From assembly GCA_029248405.1 (NCBI GenBank), contig JAQWJJ010000016.1, positions 124,001-188,000 on the forward strand: DNA of 64,000 nucleotides. Direction: 5' to 3'. The stretch is from Flavobacteriaceae bacterium (GTDB lineage: Bacteria; Bacteroidota; Bacteroidia; Flavobacteriales; Flavobacteriaceae). Below are positions 1 to 8,118 of the stretch, one piece after another. Positions within the stretch are counted from its first letter, which is position 1; each line of letters opens with the position of its first letter. The notes beneath the pieces are model-generated. The model made no database searches and was not told the DNA's origin. It worked only from the letters and a program-made list of their open reading frames with translations. The position numbers and the translations under genes are program-made.

Positions 1-200
1 GCCATAGATCGCTGAGTTCTGTAACCATAAAAATCGTTTATTTTTTTTGGAGGATATGTTTTGGCCACCCAAAAAAGAGCGAGCATGAAAAGGCAATAGC
101 CCACACCAAAGAGCAGTTGTTTTTCCGGTGAAAAGTCTTCTGAAATAAGGACCAACAAAACATTGGCAGGCAAAGCAAACAACTTAAATAGTCCAAGCAT
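1..200 (-). CDS. SdpI/YhfL-like small membrane protein, C-terminus cut by window edge
   Basis: Reading the minus strand from the ATG at 200 gives an open frame of 66 codons running off the window. It starts MLGLFKLFALPAN and has two hydrophobic stretches, one at the N-terminus and one around residues 35-50. It then reaches a FYGYRTQRSM segment, which resembles the conserved Y-G-Y-R-T-x-R-S-M motif of the SdpI family (small integral membrane proteins, including the Bacillus immunity protein SdpI). Only 1 bp separates it from the stop of the upstream DUF1080 gene, so it is probably the last or a late gene of the sugar-oxidation operon. A role in sugar use is not evident, and it may only be co-transcribed. 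Confidence 0.6.
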   Translation of the reverse strand, partial: MLGLFKLFALPANVLLVLISEDFSPEKQLLFGVGYCLFMLALFWVAKTYPPKKINDFYGYRTQRSM

Positions 201-201
201 A

Positions 202-936
202 TTAATTCAGGCGCTTGATTTTGATATTACGGTATGACACCATATCTCCATGATCTTGCAGGCCGATATGGCCCGTGGCGAACTGGCCAAAAACCGGCCA
301 ATCGGCAAATTTTGATCCGGCGACCATAGCCTCCCATTCAGGGCCGTGTAGGGGAAATGTCACAATCACTTCGCCATTCATGCTGCTGGTGCCCTGATTG
401 GCTTCTTGATCGATGCGTATGACTACTTGGTTCCATTGTCCTGCGGGATGGGTAAAGTCTTGGCTCGGCGCAATCATGTCATATAGGGCTCCGGCTGTGT
501 GTTTTCCTTCACCAACAAAAGCATCTGGGTGGCGCTCATTATCCAAAACTTGAATTTCCGGCCCGGATTGATACGCTTCTGGATATTCTGGGTTTTCATG
601 AACCCCCCAAAAAATACCACTATTACCCCCTTCTGCAATATTCCATTCTAGTGAGAGTTCAAAACTTGTATACGTGTTTTTGGTGATGATATTCTGACCG
701 CCCTCTTTACCTGGAGTAAAGACCAAAGCATTTTCTACAATAGACCATTGCTCTGACATACCAGGTTTGAGGTATCCACGCCATTGATCGAGAGTTGTCC
801 CATCAAAAAGGGTTTCCCACTGGCTCTGAGGCGCCTCTTGTTCTAAAGGGATTTCTTTGGTCATTGATGATTTGTTTGTGTTTTGGCAAGAAGCGGTCAA
901 AGCCAAGATTAATGAGAGCGACAATAGAGTTTTCAT
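202..936 (-). CDS. DUF1080 (3-keto-disaccharide hydrolase-like) lipoprotein
   Basis: The 244-residue protein has a lipoprotein signal (LTASC, Cys17), so it is predicted to be membrane-anchored outside the cytoplasm. One DUF1080 domain fills residues about 40-243, a concanavalin-like beta-sandwich. It starts with W-x-x-L-F-D-G-T-x-L-D-x-W and contains GNSGIFWGV, GPEIQVLDN and AGALYDM, all typical of the family. Members act on glycosides already oxidised to the 3-keto form (hydrolysis, or lyase/hydratase chemistry). It lies 18 bp after a second DUF1080 gene in a tight operon with isomerases, a Gfo/Idh/MocA oxidoreductase and a permease. The family call is firm; substrate and exact reaction are inferred. 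Confidence 0.88.
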   Translation of the reverse strand: MKTLLSLSLILALTASCQNTNKSSMTKEIPLEQEAPQSQWETLFDGTTLDQWRGYLKPGMSEQWSIVENALVFTPGKEGGQNIITKNTYTSFELSLEWNIAEGGNSGIFWGVHENPEYPEAYQSGPEIQVLDNERHPDAFVGEGKHTAGALYDMIAPSQDFTHPAGQWNQVVIRIDQEANQGTSSMNGEVIVTFPLHGPEWEAMVAGSKFADWPVFGQFATGHIGLQDHGDMVSYRNIKIKRLN

Positions 937-954
937 AAAGATAATTTAGTTGAA

Positions 955-1743
955 TCAGTTTAGTGGGCGCACCCAAATGTTTCTGTAGGAGACCCCACTA
1001 TGGTCATTGTGGTCTTGCAGTTTTATGGGTCCTGGTCCGTGGGCACTAACCTTTGGCCAGCCAATATATTCTGTGGTTCCTTCAAGGTGAAAATGATCTT
1101 GAATTAATACGCCATTGTGCAAAACTGTGATGTTTGGGGGGAGACTCATCAAGCCTTGTGGGTTAAATTCAGGGGCGTGGTAAATGATGTCATAGGTGTT
1201 CCAGGATCCTGTCGGCACAGAGGCCATAACCAGTGGAGGGGATTGTTTATAAAGAGAGCCCACCATACCATTGACGTAGGTTGAATTGTCATTATTGTCC
1301 AAAACCTGCACTTCATAGCGATTTTGAAGGTATACACCGCTGTTACTTTTGGCCTGACCGTTTGCGGTATTTTCAAGGCTGCTGCGCCATTCGACATGGA
1401 GTTGTACACTGCCAAAATCATCTTTGGTTTGAATATCACCAGTACCATTGGCTACGGTCATGCTGCCATCGGGGTTAATGGTCCATTTTGCTGCAGAACT
1501 GTCTGCCGCAGAAATCCAACGATCTAAATGATTCCCATCAAATAAAATGATAGCGTCACTGGGCGCTCCATTTTGTCCACTAGGGTCAACTTGATCCGGG
1601 ACTGGGCTCCAAACTTCTGTTTCTTCAGGCGTTGTTGGCTCTTTAATGCCCCCAGGCGATTCTGAGGAAGCGTGTTCTGGACCTTTGCCGCAGGCTATGA
1701 GCAAGGCGCTAAGACTGATCAATGTATAGTTGAATAGGGTCAT
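955..1743 (-). CDS. second, divergent DUF1080 lipoprotein
   Basis: The 262-residue lipoprotein (lipobox LLIAC, Cys18) has a low-complexity Ser/Pro/Glu linker at residues about 20-60, then a DUF1080 domain. Family features are ILFDGNHLDRW, SNSGVYLQNRYEVQVLDN, GSLY and a C-terminal IKLQDHNDHSGVSYRNIWV. It differs clearly from its neighbour at 202-936: it keeps the strand order but lacks the GPE and AGALYD wording, having RYEVQVLDN and GSLYKQ instead. The pair may therefore split roles (for example alpha- versus beta-linked substrates, or lyase versus hydratase) rather than being redundant; that split is inference. It sits 11 bp downstream of the isomerase gene. Confidence 0.85.
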   Translation of the reverse strand: MTLFNYTLISLSALLIACGKGPEHASSESPGGIKEPTTPEETEVWSPVPDQVDPSGQNGAPSDAIILFDGNHLDRWISAADSSAAKWTINPDGSMTVANGTGDIQTKDDFGSVQLHVEWRSSLENTANGQAKSNSGVYLQNRYEVQVLDNNDNSTYVNGMVGSLYKQSPPLVMASVPTGSWNTYDIIYHAPEFNPQGLMSLPPNITVLHNGVLIQDHFHLEGTTEYIGWPKVSAHGPGPIKLQDHNDHSGVSYRNIWVRPLN

Positions 1744-1754
1744 ATTTTTTCAGG

Positions 1755-2816
1755 TTAATTGTGCAGGCCTAAAATCTTTTTGAGGCGCTCGTGGTCAATT
1801 TCTGCTCCAGCAAAATCATCAAATCGTTTATGGGTCACCTCTATGATTCGGTCTTGAATGAATTTAGCCCCTTCTCTTGCCCCTTGCTCAGGACTTTTAA
1901 TCACGCATTCCCACTCCATTACTGCCCAAACATCACAACCGTATTCGGTGAGTTTGCTAAAGACCGATTTGAAGTCTATTTGGCCATCACCTAATGATCT
2001 GTAGCGCCCAGCACGATCTTTCCAGTCGCCATAACCGCCAAATGCCCCTCGCTTGCCATCGGGTAAAAATTCACTGTCTTTGACGTGGAAGGCTTTGATA
2101 AATTCGTGGTAATGATCGATATAAGCCAGATAATCGAGTTGCTGCAGCACAAAATGGCTTGGGTCATAGAGAATATTGACGGCTTTGTGATTTCCGGTGG
2201 CTTCTAAAAAGCGCTCAAAAGTAACCCCATCATGCAGGTCTTCTCCAGGGTGAATTTCGTAGCAAACAGCCACACCGTTTTCCTCAAAGGTATTAAGTAA
2301 CGGCATCCATCGATCAGCCAATTCCTTAAATCCCATTTCGACAAGACCATTTGGCCGCTGTGGCCATGGGTGCCAAGTGTGCCAAAGCAAAGAACCACTG
2401 AAGGTAGCATGCGCCCTAAGGCCTAAATGTCCACTAGCCTTGGCGGCGGACATGAGCTGTGCTCGAGCCCACTCAGTACGCTTTTTTGGGTTGTTTTTAC
2501 AGTCCTCTGGCGCAAAATTGTCAAACATGAGATCATAGGCAGGGTGAACTGCGACAAGTTGCCCCTGAAGGTGGGTCGAAAGCTCAGTAATCTCCAAGCC
2601 ATAGCTGTTTATTTTGCCTTTCAGTTCGTCGCAATAAATCTTGCTTTCACCAGCCAATGTCAAGTCAATTAATCTCGATTCCCACGTGGGGATTTGAATC
2701 CCCTTATAACCTAAATCAGCAGCCCACTGGCATAAGCCTTCGAGGCTATCGAATGGGGGTTTATCGTCCATAAATTGAGCGAGAAATACAGCAGGCCCTT
2801 TTATCGTTTTCATCAT
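1755..2816 (-). CDS. cytoplasmic sugar phosphate isomerase/epimerase-like TIM-barrel protein
   Basis: The protein has 353 residues and no signal peptide. It is a xylose-isomerase-like (AP endonuclease 2 superfamily) TIM barrel. Probable metal ligands lie in VCYEIHPGED, NILYDPSHF, AFHVKDSEF and VMEWECV, giving the usual Glu/Asp/His/Glu set on successive strands. Early GYKGIQIPTWE is the typical first-strand region. Homologues isomerise or epimerise sugars or keto-sugars, and some act on 3-keto intermediates. The gene begins 6 bp after the oxidoreductase stop; the start could also be the second Met at 2813. A second isomerase-like gene in this operon (5205-6167) is a lipoprotein, so the two work in different compartments. 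Confidence 0.82.
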   Translation of the reverse strand: MMKTIKGPAVFLAQFMDDKPPFDSLEGLCQWAADLGYKGIQIPTWESRLIDLTLAGESKIYCDELKGKINSYGLEITELSTHLQGQLVAVHPAYDLMFDNFAPEDCKNNPKKRTEWARAQLMSAAKASGHLGLRAHATFSGSLLWHTWHPWPQRPNGLVEMGFKELADRWMPLLNTFEENGVAVCYEIHPGEDLHDGVTFERFLEATGNHKAVNILYDPSHFVLQQLDYLAYIDHYHEFIKAFHVKDSEFLPDGKRGAFGGYGDWKDRAGRYRSLGDGQIDFKSVFSKLTEYGCDVWAVMEWECVIKSPEQGAREGAKFIQDRIIEVTHKRFDDFAGAEIDHERLKKILGLHN

Positions 2817-2822
2817 GTTGTA

Positions 2823-3956
2823 TTATAAGCTTTTCCAGATATTGCCCTCTCTGTGAGAGGCCACTGTCGTTTCAATAAATTTCATGCCGCGAACACCGTC
2901 GGTCATGCTCGGAAATTCGCCCGGCTCATACTGTTGCTCGCGCACAGCTTTGGCCATACCTTTATAAATATTGCCCATCGCATCAAAAATGCCTTCAGGA
3001 TGCCCTGGAGGTAATTTAGTTCCGTCTAAAGAAAAGGCTGAATTATATGAATGCCCGGGTTTTAAAACCTGTGCCGGTTGGTCGTCTTTGAGAAAGTGTA
3101 AATAATTTGGGTTTTCTTGAGCCCATTTCAACGCTCCATTCTGCCCATAGATGGCTATGGTGAAGTTATTTTCTTCGGCCGTTGCAATCTGACTTGCACG
3201 CAGTACACCTTTGGTGTGCGGTCCGAGGCGCAGTAAAACAGTACCATCTATATCCATCTGATTGTCTTCGTACAGATGGTTAAGGTCTGCCAAAATAGAC
3301 TGAACTTCCAGACCGGTAACGTATTCGAGCATTTGATAGGCATGTACACCGATGTCTCCCATACAACAACTAATACCAGATTTATCCGGCTGCAAGCGCC
3401 ATATGGCTTGCCGCTTTTGCTGATCGTGAATGATCGGATTGATCCAGCCTTGATAATATTGTGCATCAACTTTCTGAATAGTGCCAATGGCACCATCAGC
3501 GATCATGCTCTTCATTTGACGCACCATAGGATAACCTGTGTAGGTATGGGTCAACGCAAAATGAACTTGGTGTTTTTGATGTAATGCGGCCAAAACTAAT
3601 GCTTCATCATGAGTCATGGTCATTGGTTTTTCACAAATCACATGAAAGCCATTTTCCATGAGTTTTTTGGCCATAGGAAAATGAAGAAAATTTGGCGTAA
3701 GTACCGAGAAAACTTGGATGCGGTCGTCAATGGGTCTTTTGAGCTCTTCAGCCATCATGCTGTCGAAATCTTTATAAATGCGCTCCAGCGGTAGGCCAAT
3801 TTCTTCGGCAAAAGCCTTGTTGGCCTCAAAATCCGGATTAAAAACAGCTCCGGTCAAGGCATAAGCGTCAAACATAGAGGCCGCAACGCGGTGCAGCACA
3901 CCAATCAATGAATCACCGCCACCACCAAGGACACCCCAACGTATTTTTTTACTCAT
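2823..3956 (-). CDS. Gfo/Idh/MocA family NAD(P)-dependent oxidoreductase
   Basis: The 377-residue cytoplasmic protein has an N-terminal Rossmann domain starting KIRWGVLGGGGDSLIGV, followed by the family signature CEKPMT, whose Lys belongs to the catalytic EKP motif. The C-terminal alpha/beta domain contains DIGVHAYQMLEYVTG, with the conserved Asp and His near the active site. Such enzymes oxidise or reduce sugar hydroxyl/keto groups with bound NAD(H). In this operon the most likely job is reducing the imported 3-keto-sugar, or epimerising via C3. The gene follows the permease by 3 bp and precedes the isomerase by 6 bp, indicating co-translation. The family is certain; the direction of reaction is inferred. 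Confidence 0.87.
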   Translation of the reverse strand: MSKKIRWGVLGGGGDSLIGVLHRVAASMFDAYALTGAVFNPDFEANKAFAEEIGLPLERIYKDFDSMMAEELKRPIDDRIQVFSVLTPNFLHFPMAKKLMENGFHVICEKPMTMTHDEALVLAALHQKHQVHFALTHTYTGYPMVRQMKSMIADGAIGTIQKVDAQYYQGWINPIIHDQQKRQAIWRLQPDKSGISCCMGDIGVHAYQMLEYVTGLEVQSILADLNHLYEDNQMDIDGTVLLRLGPHTKGVLRASQIATAEENNFTIAIYGQNGALKWAQENPNYLHFLKDDQPAQVLKPGHSYNSAFSLDGTKLPPGHPEGIFDAMGNIYKGMAKAVREQQYEPGEFPSMTDGVRGMKFIETTVASHREGNIWKSL

Positions 3957-3959
3957 AAT

Positions 3960-5192
3960 TTATTCTTTGTAATCGATCGATTCATTTTTAAAAAACAACG
4001 CAAAAAGAACAAATACGGCAACGGCAAATAATGCTGGCATTTGCCAAATTGCCGTCCAGTCGTGGCCTTGACCAACGATGTGTGTGTCTGTTATTTTACC
4101 AGCAACATAGAATCCAATAAGCATTCCCACCCCATAGGTGGCAAGCGTTATGAGGCCTTGAGCAGCACTCTTGACCTTTTCTCCAGCTTTACTGTCGGTA
4201 TAGATTTGCCCTGACACAAAAAAGAAGTCATAACAGATGCCGTGCAGGGCAATCCCAAAGAGCAGCATGAATGCTAATTCCCCCGAATTGCCATAGGCAA
4301 AGAGTATGTATCTAATGGTCCATGCCAACATGCCGACTAAAATCGTTGTTTTGAAGCCGAATTTTTTGAAAAAGTACGGCAACAAGAGCATGAACAAAAC
4401 TTCTGAAATTTGGCCTATTGTCATTTTCCCTGTGGCATTCTCTACGCCAATTTCGGATAAAAATGGATTAGCATTTTGGTAATAGAACGCCAAGGGGATA
4501 CAGATGAGGATAGAGGAAATGAAAAAGATCAAAAAATTACGGTCCTTGAGGAGCTTGAGCGCATCTAGACCCAAAATATCACCTATGGATAAGCGACTGC
4601 CGTCATTGGCTTGTGGCGGTGTCTTGGGCAGCAAAAAGCTAAACAACCCGAGAATTGCTGAGGCGCCCGCGACCATAAGAAAAGTATTTTGCAGCATGCC
4701 CTTGTCTCCGGCAATTTCTGGGTTTGGATCCCAGTGGAAGAGGAAACTAATGGATAAGCCTGCCACAATCCAACCTACAGTACCCCACACACGAATCAAT
4801 GAAAAATCTTTTGCAGGATCTTTCATTTGGTTAAATGACACGGAGTTGACAAGTGCCAAAGTCGGCATGTAAGCAATCATATACCCTAATACGTAGGGAT
4901 AAAACGCAGCAAAATCTGTAGCCAAATACATTTGATACATCAAAACAGCACCAATCAAGTGAAGCACCCCCAAAATGCGTTCGGCATTAAAAAAGCGATC
5001 AGCGATCAGACCAATGATAAAAGGAGCGATAATGGCACCCCAAGATTGGGTAGAATAGGCCATTGCCGTTTCGGCGCCGGTTGCGCCTAAATTATTACCC
5101 AAAAAAGTACCCATGGTCACAAACCATCCCCCCCAAATAAAAAACTCGAGGAACATCATGAACGAGAGTTGAAAACGTGTCGTTGATTTCAT
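3960..5192 (-). CDS. MFS transporter of the nucleoside:H+ symporter (NupG-like) family
   Basis: The 410-residue protein has about 12 hydrophobic segments. Its N-terminus FQLSFMMFLEFFIWGGWFVTMG matches the NHS-family MFS proteins, and a family-typical stretch AMAYSTQSWGAIIAPFIIG follows. Bacteroidota often carry members of this family in operons with Gfo/Idh/MocA, isomerase and DUF1080 genes, where they are likely to import the modified sugar rather than nucleosides. No purine or pyrimidine gene is nearby, which supports a sugar role. It lies 12 bp downstream of the lipoprotein isomerase. Family confidence is high; the substrate is inferred. Confidence 0.82.
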   Translation of the reverse strand: MKSTTRFQLSFMMFLEFFIWGGWFVTMGTFLGNNLGATGAETAMAYSTQSWGAIIAPFIIGLIADRFFNAERILGVLHLIGAVLMYQMYLATDFAAFYPYVLGYMIAYMPTLALVNSVSFNQMKDPAKDFSLIRVWGTVGWIVAGLSISFLFHWDPNPEIAGDKGMLQNTFLMVAGASAILGLFSFLLPKTPPQANDGSRLSIGDILGLDALKLLKDRNFLIFFISSILICIPLAFYYQNANPFLSEIGVENATGKMTIGQISEVLFMLLLPYFFKKFGFKTTILVGMLAWTIRYILFAYGNSGELAFMLLFGIALHGICYDFFFVSGQIYTDSKAGEKVKSAAQGLITLATYGVGMLIGFYVAGKITDTHIVGQGHDWTAIWQMPALFAVAVFVLFALFFKNESIDYKE

Positions 5193-5204
5193 ATCGATCG
5201 GTTA

Positions 5205-6167
5205 TTAGTGAATGAGTGTTTTTTCGATGAGTGCCTTGGTCGCAGCCATTCCTGGTAAGGGATCTGCATCTGGACCTTCAAATTCAACGCCGATAAAGCC
5301 AGAGAACCCTGAGTCTTTCACAATGTTGAGGATGCGTGGAAAATCCATAGAGGTCTCATTGCCGGACTCGTCAAAGGCATAAGACTTGGCCGATACCCCA
5401 TGAGCATATTGCATGAGCTCTTCAATTCCTTTATATCGGTCATATTCCTCAACACATGGAGCGCCCCAGCGGGCATCATTTTCACGTCTCAAACAAAAGT
5501 TGCCAAAATCTACGAGCGTCCCACAGTTGTCCATGCCGACCTCTTGCATGACCCGCGTGAGCAGTTTGGCATCACTAGAAAATCCGCCATGATTCTCTAC
5601 CAAAACTGAGATGTTTTGCTCGGCGGCGTAAGTACTCAAGGCTTTTAGAGAACGGACAGAGTTAGTGACCCAGGCGTCAGCTTCATCGGAGCCAAAAAGA
5701 TTGACACGAATCGCATGACAGCCCAAGAAAGCCGCAGCGTCAACCCATTTTTTGTGATTTTCTACAGCCTCAGTCGTAGTGGCTTCGTCGTCTAAAGAAA
5801 GATCGCCTTCTCCGTCGACCATAATCAATACATTGGTCATGCCTAAAGAATCACTTCTGTGCTTGAGTTCTTTCAGGACGGCCTCAAGCCCCTGCTCTTT
5901 CAAGGGGTAATTTACTTGATCCCCGACATAAAGGTGATTGACATATTCAAGGCCGGTATACCCAAGATCTTTTGCTACAGCAGCAAAATCCATTGGATCC
6001 ATGCTTCCCTCCCAAATCTGGTTGTGGATGGACCACTGTGCGAGAGAGATATTAAACTCTTGAACTGTCGCGGTATCATCCATTTCTTCCGCGGGCTTGT
6101 TGGGTTGATTATTACAACTGGCCAACATGAAGCAAGCAAGTAAAAGGGACATAAATCGATGTGTCAT
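5205..6167 (-). CDS. lipoprotein sugar isomerase/epimerase-like TIM-barrel protein
   Basis: This is the first gene of the minus-strand operon. The 320-residue product has a lipobox MLASC (Cys18), so it should be anchored outside the cytoplasm. The rest is a xylose-isomerase-like TIM barrel (residues about 40-318). Likely metal-binding segments are SVLVENHGGF, CGTLVDFGNF, SAKSYAFDE and IGVEFEGPD. Extracytoplasmic location is unusual for this fold but recurs in Bacteroidota keto-sugar clusters. It could catalyse beta-elimination or epimerisation of 3-keto-glycosides, as proposed for the E. coli YcjR type; that assignment is inference. A 14-bp operator-like palindrome lies 100 bp upstream. Confidence 0.8.
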   Translation of the reverse strand: MTHRFMSLLLACFMLASCNNQPNKPAEEMDDTATVQEFNISLAQWSIHNQIWEGSMDPMDFAAVAKDLGYTGLEYVNHLYVGDQVNYPLKEQGLEAVLKELKHRSDSLGMTNVLIMVDGEGDLSLDDEATTTEAVENHKKWVDAAAFLGCHAIRVNLFGSDEADAWVTNSVRSLKALSTYAAEQNISVLVENHGGFSSDAKLLTRVMQEVGMDNCGTLVDFGNFCLRRENDARWGAPCVEEYDRYKGIEELMQYAHGVSAKSYAFDESGNETSMDFPRILNIVKDSGFSGFIGVEFEGPDADPLPGMAATKALIEKTLIH

Positions 6168-6266
6168 AAGGTCTCATTATTAAATTGGTTAATTAGGTGT
6201 TCTAAGATAAATCTTTTTTTGGTGAAAAAGTTTGAATCTCATGCCAGAACTAGTCAAAGCATTATT

Positions 6267-6280
6267 CGAAAACGTTTTCG
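6267..6280. promoter_or_regulatory. LacI-family-type operator palindrome in the divergent promoter region
   Basis: CGAAAACGTTTTCG is a perfect 14-bp inverted repeat with a central CG, the hallmark of operators bound by LacI/GalR/CcpA-family repressors. It lies in the 253-bp gap between the two divergent sugar-oxidation transcripts, 100 bp from one start codon and 141 bp from the other, so one repressor could control both. No LacI-type gene is inside the window. Confidence 0.6.
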
Positions 6281-6420
6281 TTTATAAAATCAACATCATT
6301 AAAGGTCATTTTGCTTGTATTATCGAGAAATTTACATGAAATTCGAGTGTTCCATTTGAGGAGCATACTCCTTGTGTCTTGAAAAAGGAAAGAATAACGA
6401 CCTTAACAAATAACTTAATA

Positions 6421-8118
6421 ATGACATATCCAAATCAGCAGTTCGACGCCATTGTGGTGGGTTCTGGAATCAGTGGAGGTTGGGCCGCAAAAGAGCTTTG
6501 CGAGAACGGCCTAAAGACCTTAGTCCTCGAGCGAGGAAGAATGGTGAAGCATATTGAAGACTACCCTACAGCCAATCTGGATCCATGGGATCTTGAGTTC
6601 AGAGGCCGTCAGTCGGTTGCTGATCAGAAAAAACAAGTGAAGCAAGCCAGAACGGGTTATACGACAGATGCGGTCTCGGCCCATTGGTTTGTAGATGACC
6701 TCGTGCATCCTTATAACGAAGTGAAGCGTTTTGATTGGATTCGGGGTTATCATGTAGGGGGTCGTTCGATTATGTGGGGCCGCCAGTCCTACAGATTGAG
6801 TGAATATGATTTTGAGGCCAATAAGAAAGAAGGCATTGCGGTTGATTGGCCAGTCCGCTACAAAGACATCGCGCCTTGGTATGATAAAGTCGAAGAGTTT
6901 ATTGGTGTGAGTGGTGAAGCATTGGGCAAAGATGTATTGCCCGATGGCGTGTTTTCGCCACCGATGGAGCTCAATTGTGCTGAGCGTGATTTGAGAGAGA
7001 AAATTGAAAACACCTATGATGATGGTCGTGTCTTGACTATTGGTCGTGTCGCCCATATCACAGGAGATAAAGCGCATGAAGGGCGTTCTAATTGTGTTTA
7101 CCGTAACCGTTGCGTTCGTGGATGTCCTTTTGGTGGTTATTTCAGCAGTGTTTCCTCGACACTTCCCGCTGCGGAGCGTACCGGTAACATGACTTTGAGA
7201 CCAAATTCAATCGTGCATGAAGTGATTTATGATGCGCAAACCCAAAAGGCAACTGGGGTGCGCGTTATTGATGCCGAAACAGGAGAAAAAATGGTTTTTG
7301 AGGCTAAGGTCATTTTCCTTTGCGCTTCGGCCATTGCCACAGCAAGTATTCTATTGCAGTCCAAGAGTGATCGATTCCCTAATGGTATGGGTAATGATTC
7401 GGGAGAAGTAGGTCATAATATCATGGACCACCATTTCAAAGCAGGTGCCTTTGCCGAGGTAGATGGTTTTGAAGATCAGTATTTCAAAGGACGCCGTCCT
7501 AACGGCATCTATATTCCGCGTTTTAGAAATATAGGGGGCAACACAGATCAGGCGACGTTCAAACGAGGCTACGGTTATCAAGGCGGTGCCTCTCGTGGCA
7601 ACTATGGTGATTCTATTGCCGAGATTGGCTACGGTGCTGACCTCAAAGATGTGGTAAGTCGTCCAGGTAAATGGAGCATGACCCTGATGGGGTTCGGTGA
7701 ATGTTTGCCTTATCACGAAAACAAAATGGAACTGAATTATGACAAAACAGACCAATGGGGTCTGCCGACCATTACTTTCGATGCAGAATGGAAAGAAAAT
7801 GAGTACGAGATGCGCAAGGACATGGTGCAACAAGCTATAGAAATGCTAGAAGGTGCGGGCTACACGAATGTCCGTCCGTGGGACGACCCAGGAGCGCCTG
7901 GATTGGGCATACATGAGATGGGCACTGCGCGTATGGGGCATGATCCAAAAACCTCGGTCTGTAATGGCCACAATCAACTGCACACTGTGCCTAATGTATA
8001 TTGTACTGACGGGTCTTTCATGACCTCTGCCAGTTGCGTGAACCCATCATTAACCTATATGGCCTTTTCGGCCCGTGCTGCTGCTCATGCTGCGGCACAA
8101 CTTAAAAAAGATGCCTAA
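6421..8118 (+). CDS. GMC-family FAD-dependent dehydrogenase (glucoside 3-dehydrogenase-like catalytic subunit)
   Basis: The ATG at 6421 gives 565 residues starting MTYPNQQFDAIVVGSGISGG, the FAD-binding GxGxxG fold. A longer in-frame TTG start at 6379 is less likely. The C-terminal active site has His498 (GIHEMGTARMG) and Asn541 (CVNPSLTYMAF), the GMC His/Asn pair. A cluster C225-x5-C231-x3-C235 (CVYRNRCVRGC) resembles the Fe-S cysteine clusters of electron-transferring GMC dehydrogenases, arguing against an O2-dependent oxidase. It overlaps the next gene by 1 bp (TAATG). That partner carries a Tat signal while this protein has none, so it is probably exported by hitch-hiking. Expected role: oxidation of a glycoside or sugar at C3. 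Confidence 0.85.
   Translation: MTYPNQQFDAIVVGSGISGGWAAKELCENGLKTLVLERGRMVKHIEDYPTANLDPWDLEFRGRQSVADQKKQVKQARTGYTTDAVSAHWFVDDLVHPYNEVKRFDWIRGYHVGGRSIMWGRQSYRLSEYDFEANKKEGIAVDWPVRYKDIAPWYDKVEEFIGVSGEALGKDVLPDGVFSPPMELNCAERDLREKIENTYDDGRVLTIGRVAHITGDKAHEGRSNCVYRNRCVRGCPFGGYFSSVSSTLPAAERTGNMTLRPNSIVHEVIYDAQTQKATGVRVIDAETGEKMVFEAKVIFLCASAIATASILLQSKSDRFPNGMGNDSGEVGHNIMDHHFKAGAFAEVDGFEDQYFKGRRPNGIYIPRFRNIGGNTDQATFKRGYGYQGGASRGNYGDSIAEIGYGADLKDVVSRPGKWSMTLMGFGECLPYHENKMELNYDKTDQWGLPTITFDAEWKENEYEMRKDMVQQAIEMLEGAGYTNVRPWDDPGAPGLGIHEMGTARMGHDPKTSVCNGHNQLHTVPNVYCTDGSFMTSASCVNPSLTYMAFSARAAAHAAAQLKKDA

Noticed and set aside
6379-6420. Upstream TTG start of the GMC gene
   Set aside because: The extra 14 residues do not resemble the family N-terminus, and the ATG at 6421 sits just before the FAD-binding strand.
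6520-7077. Antisense open frame of 185 codons opposite the GMC dehydrogenase gene
   Set aside because: It is fully covered by a well-supported gene, and its translation has no recognisable domain or signal.
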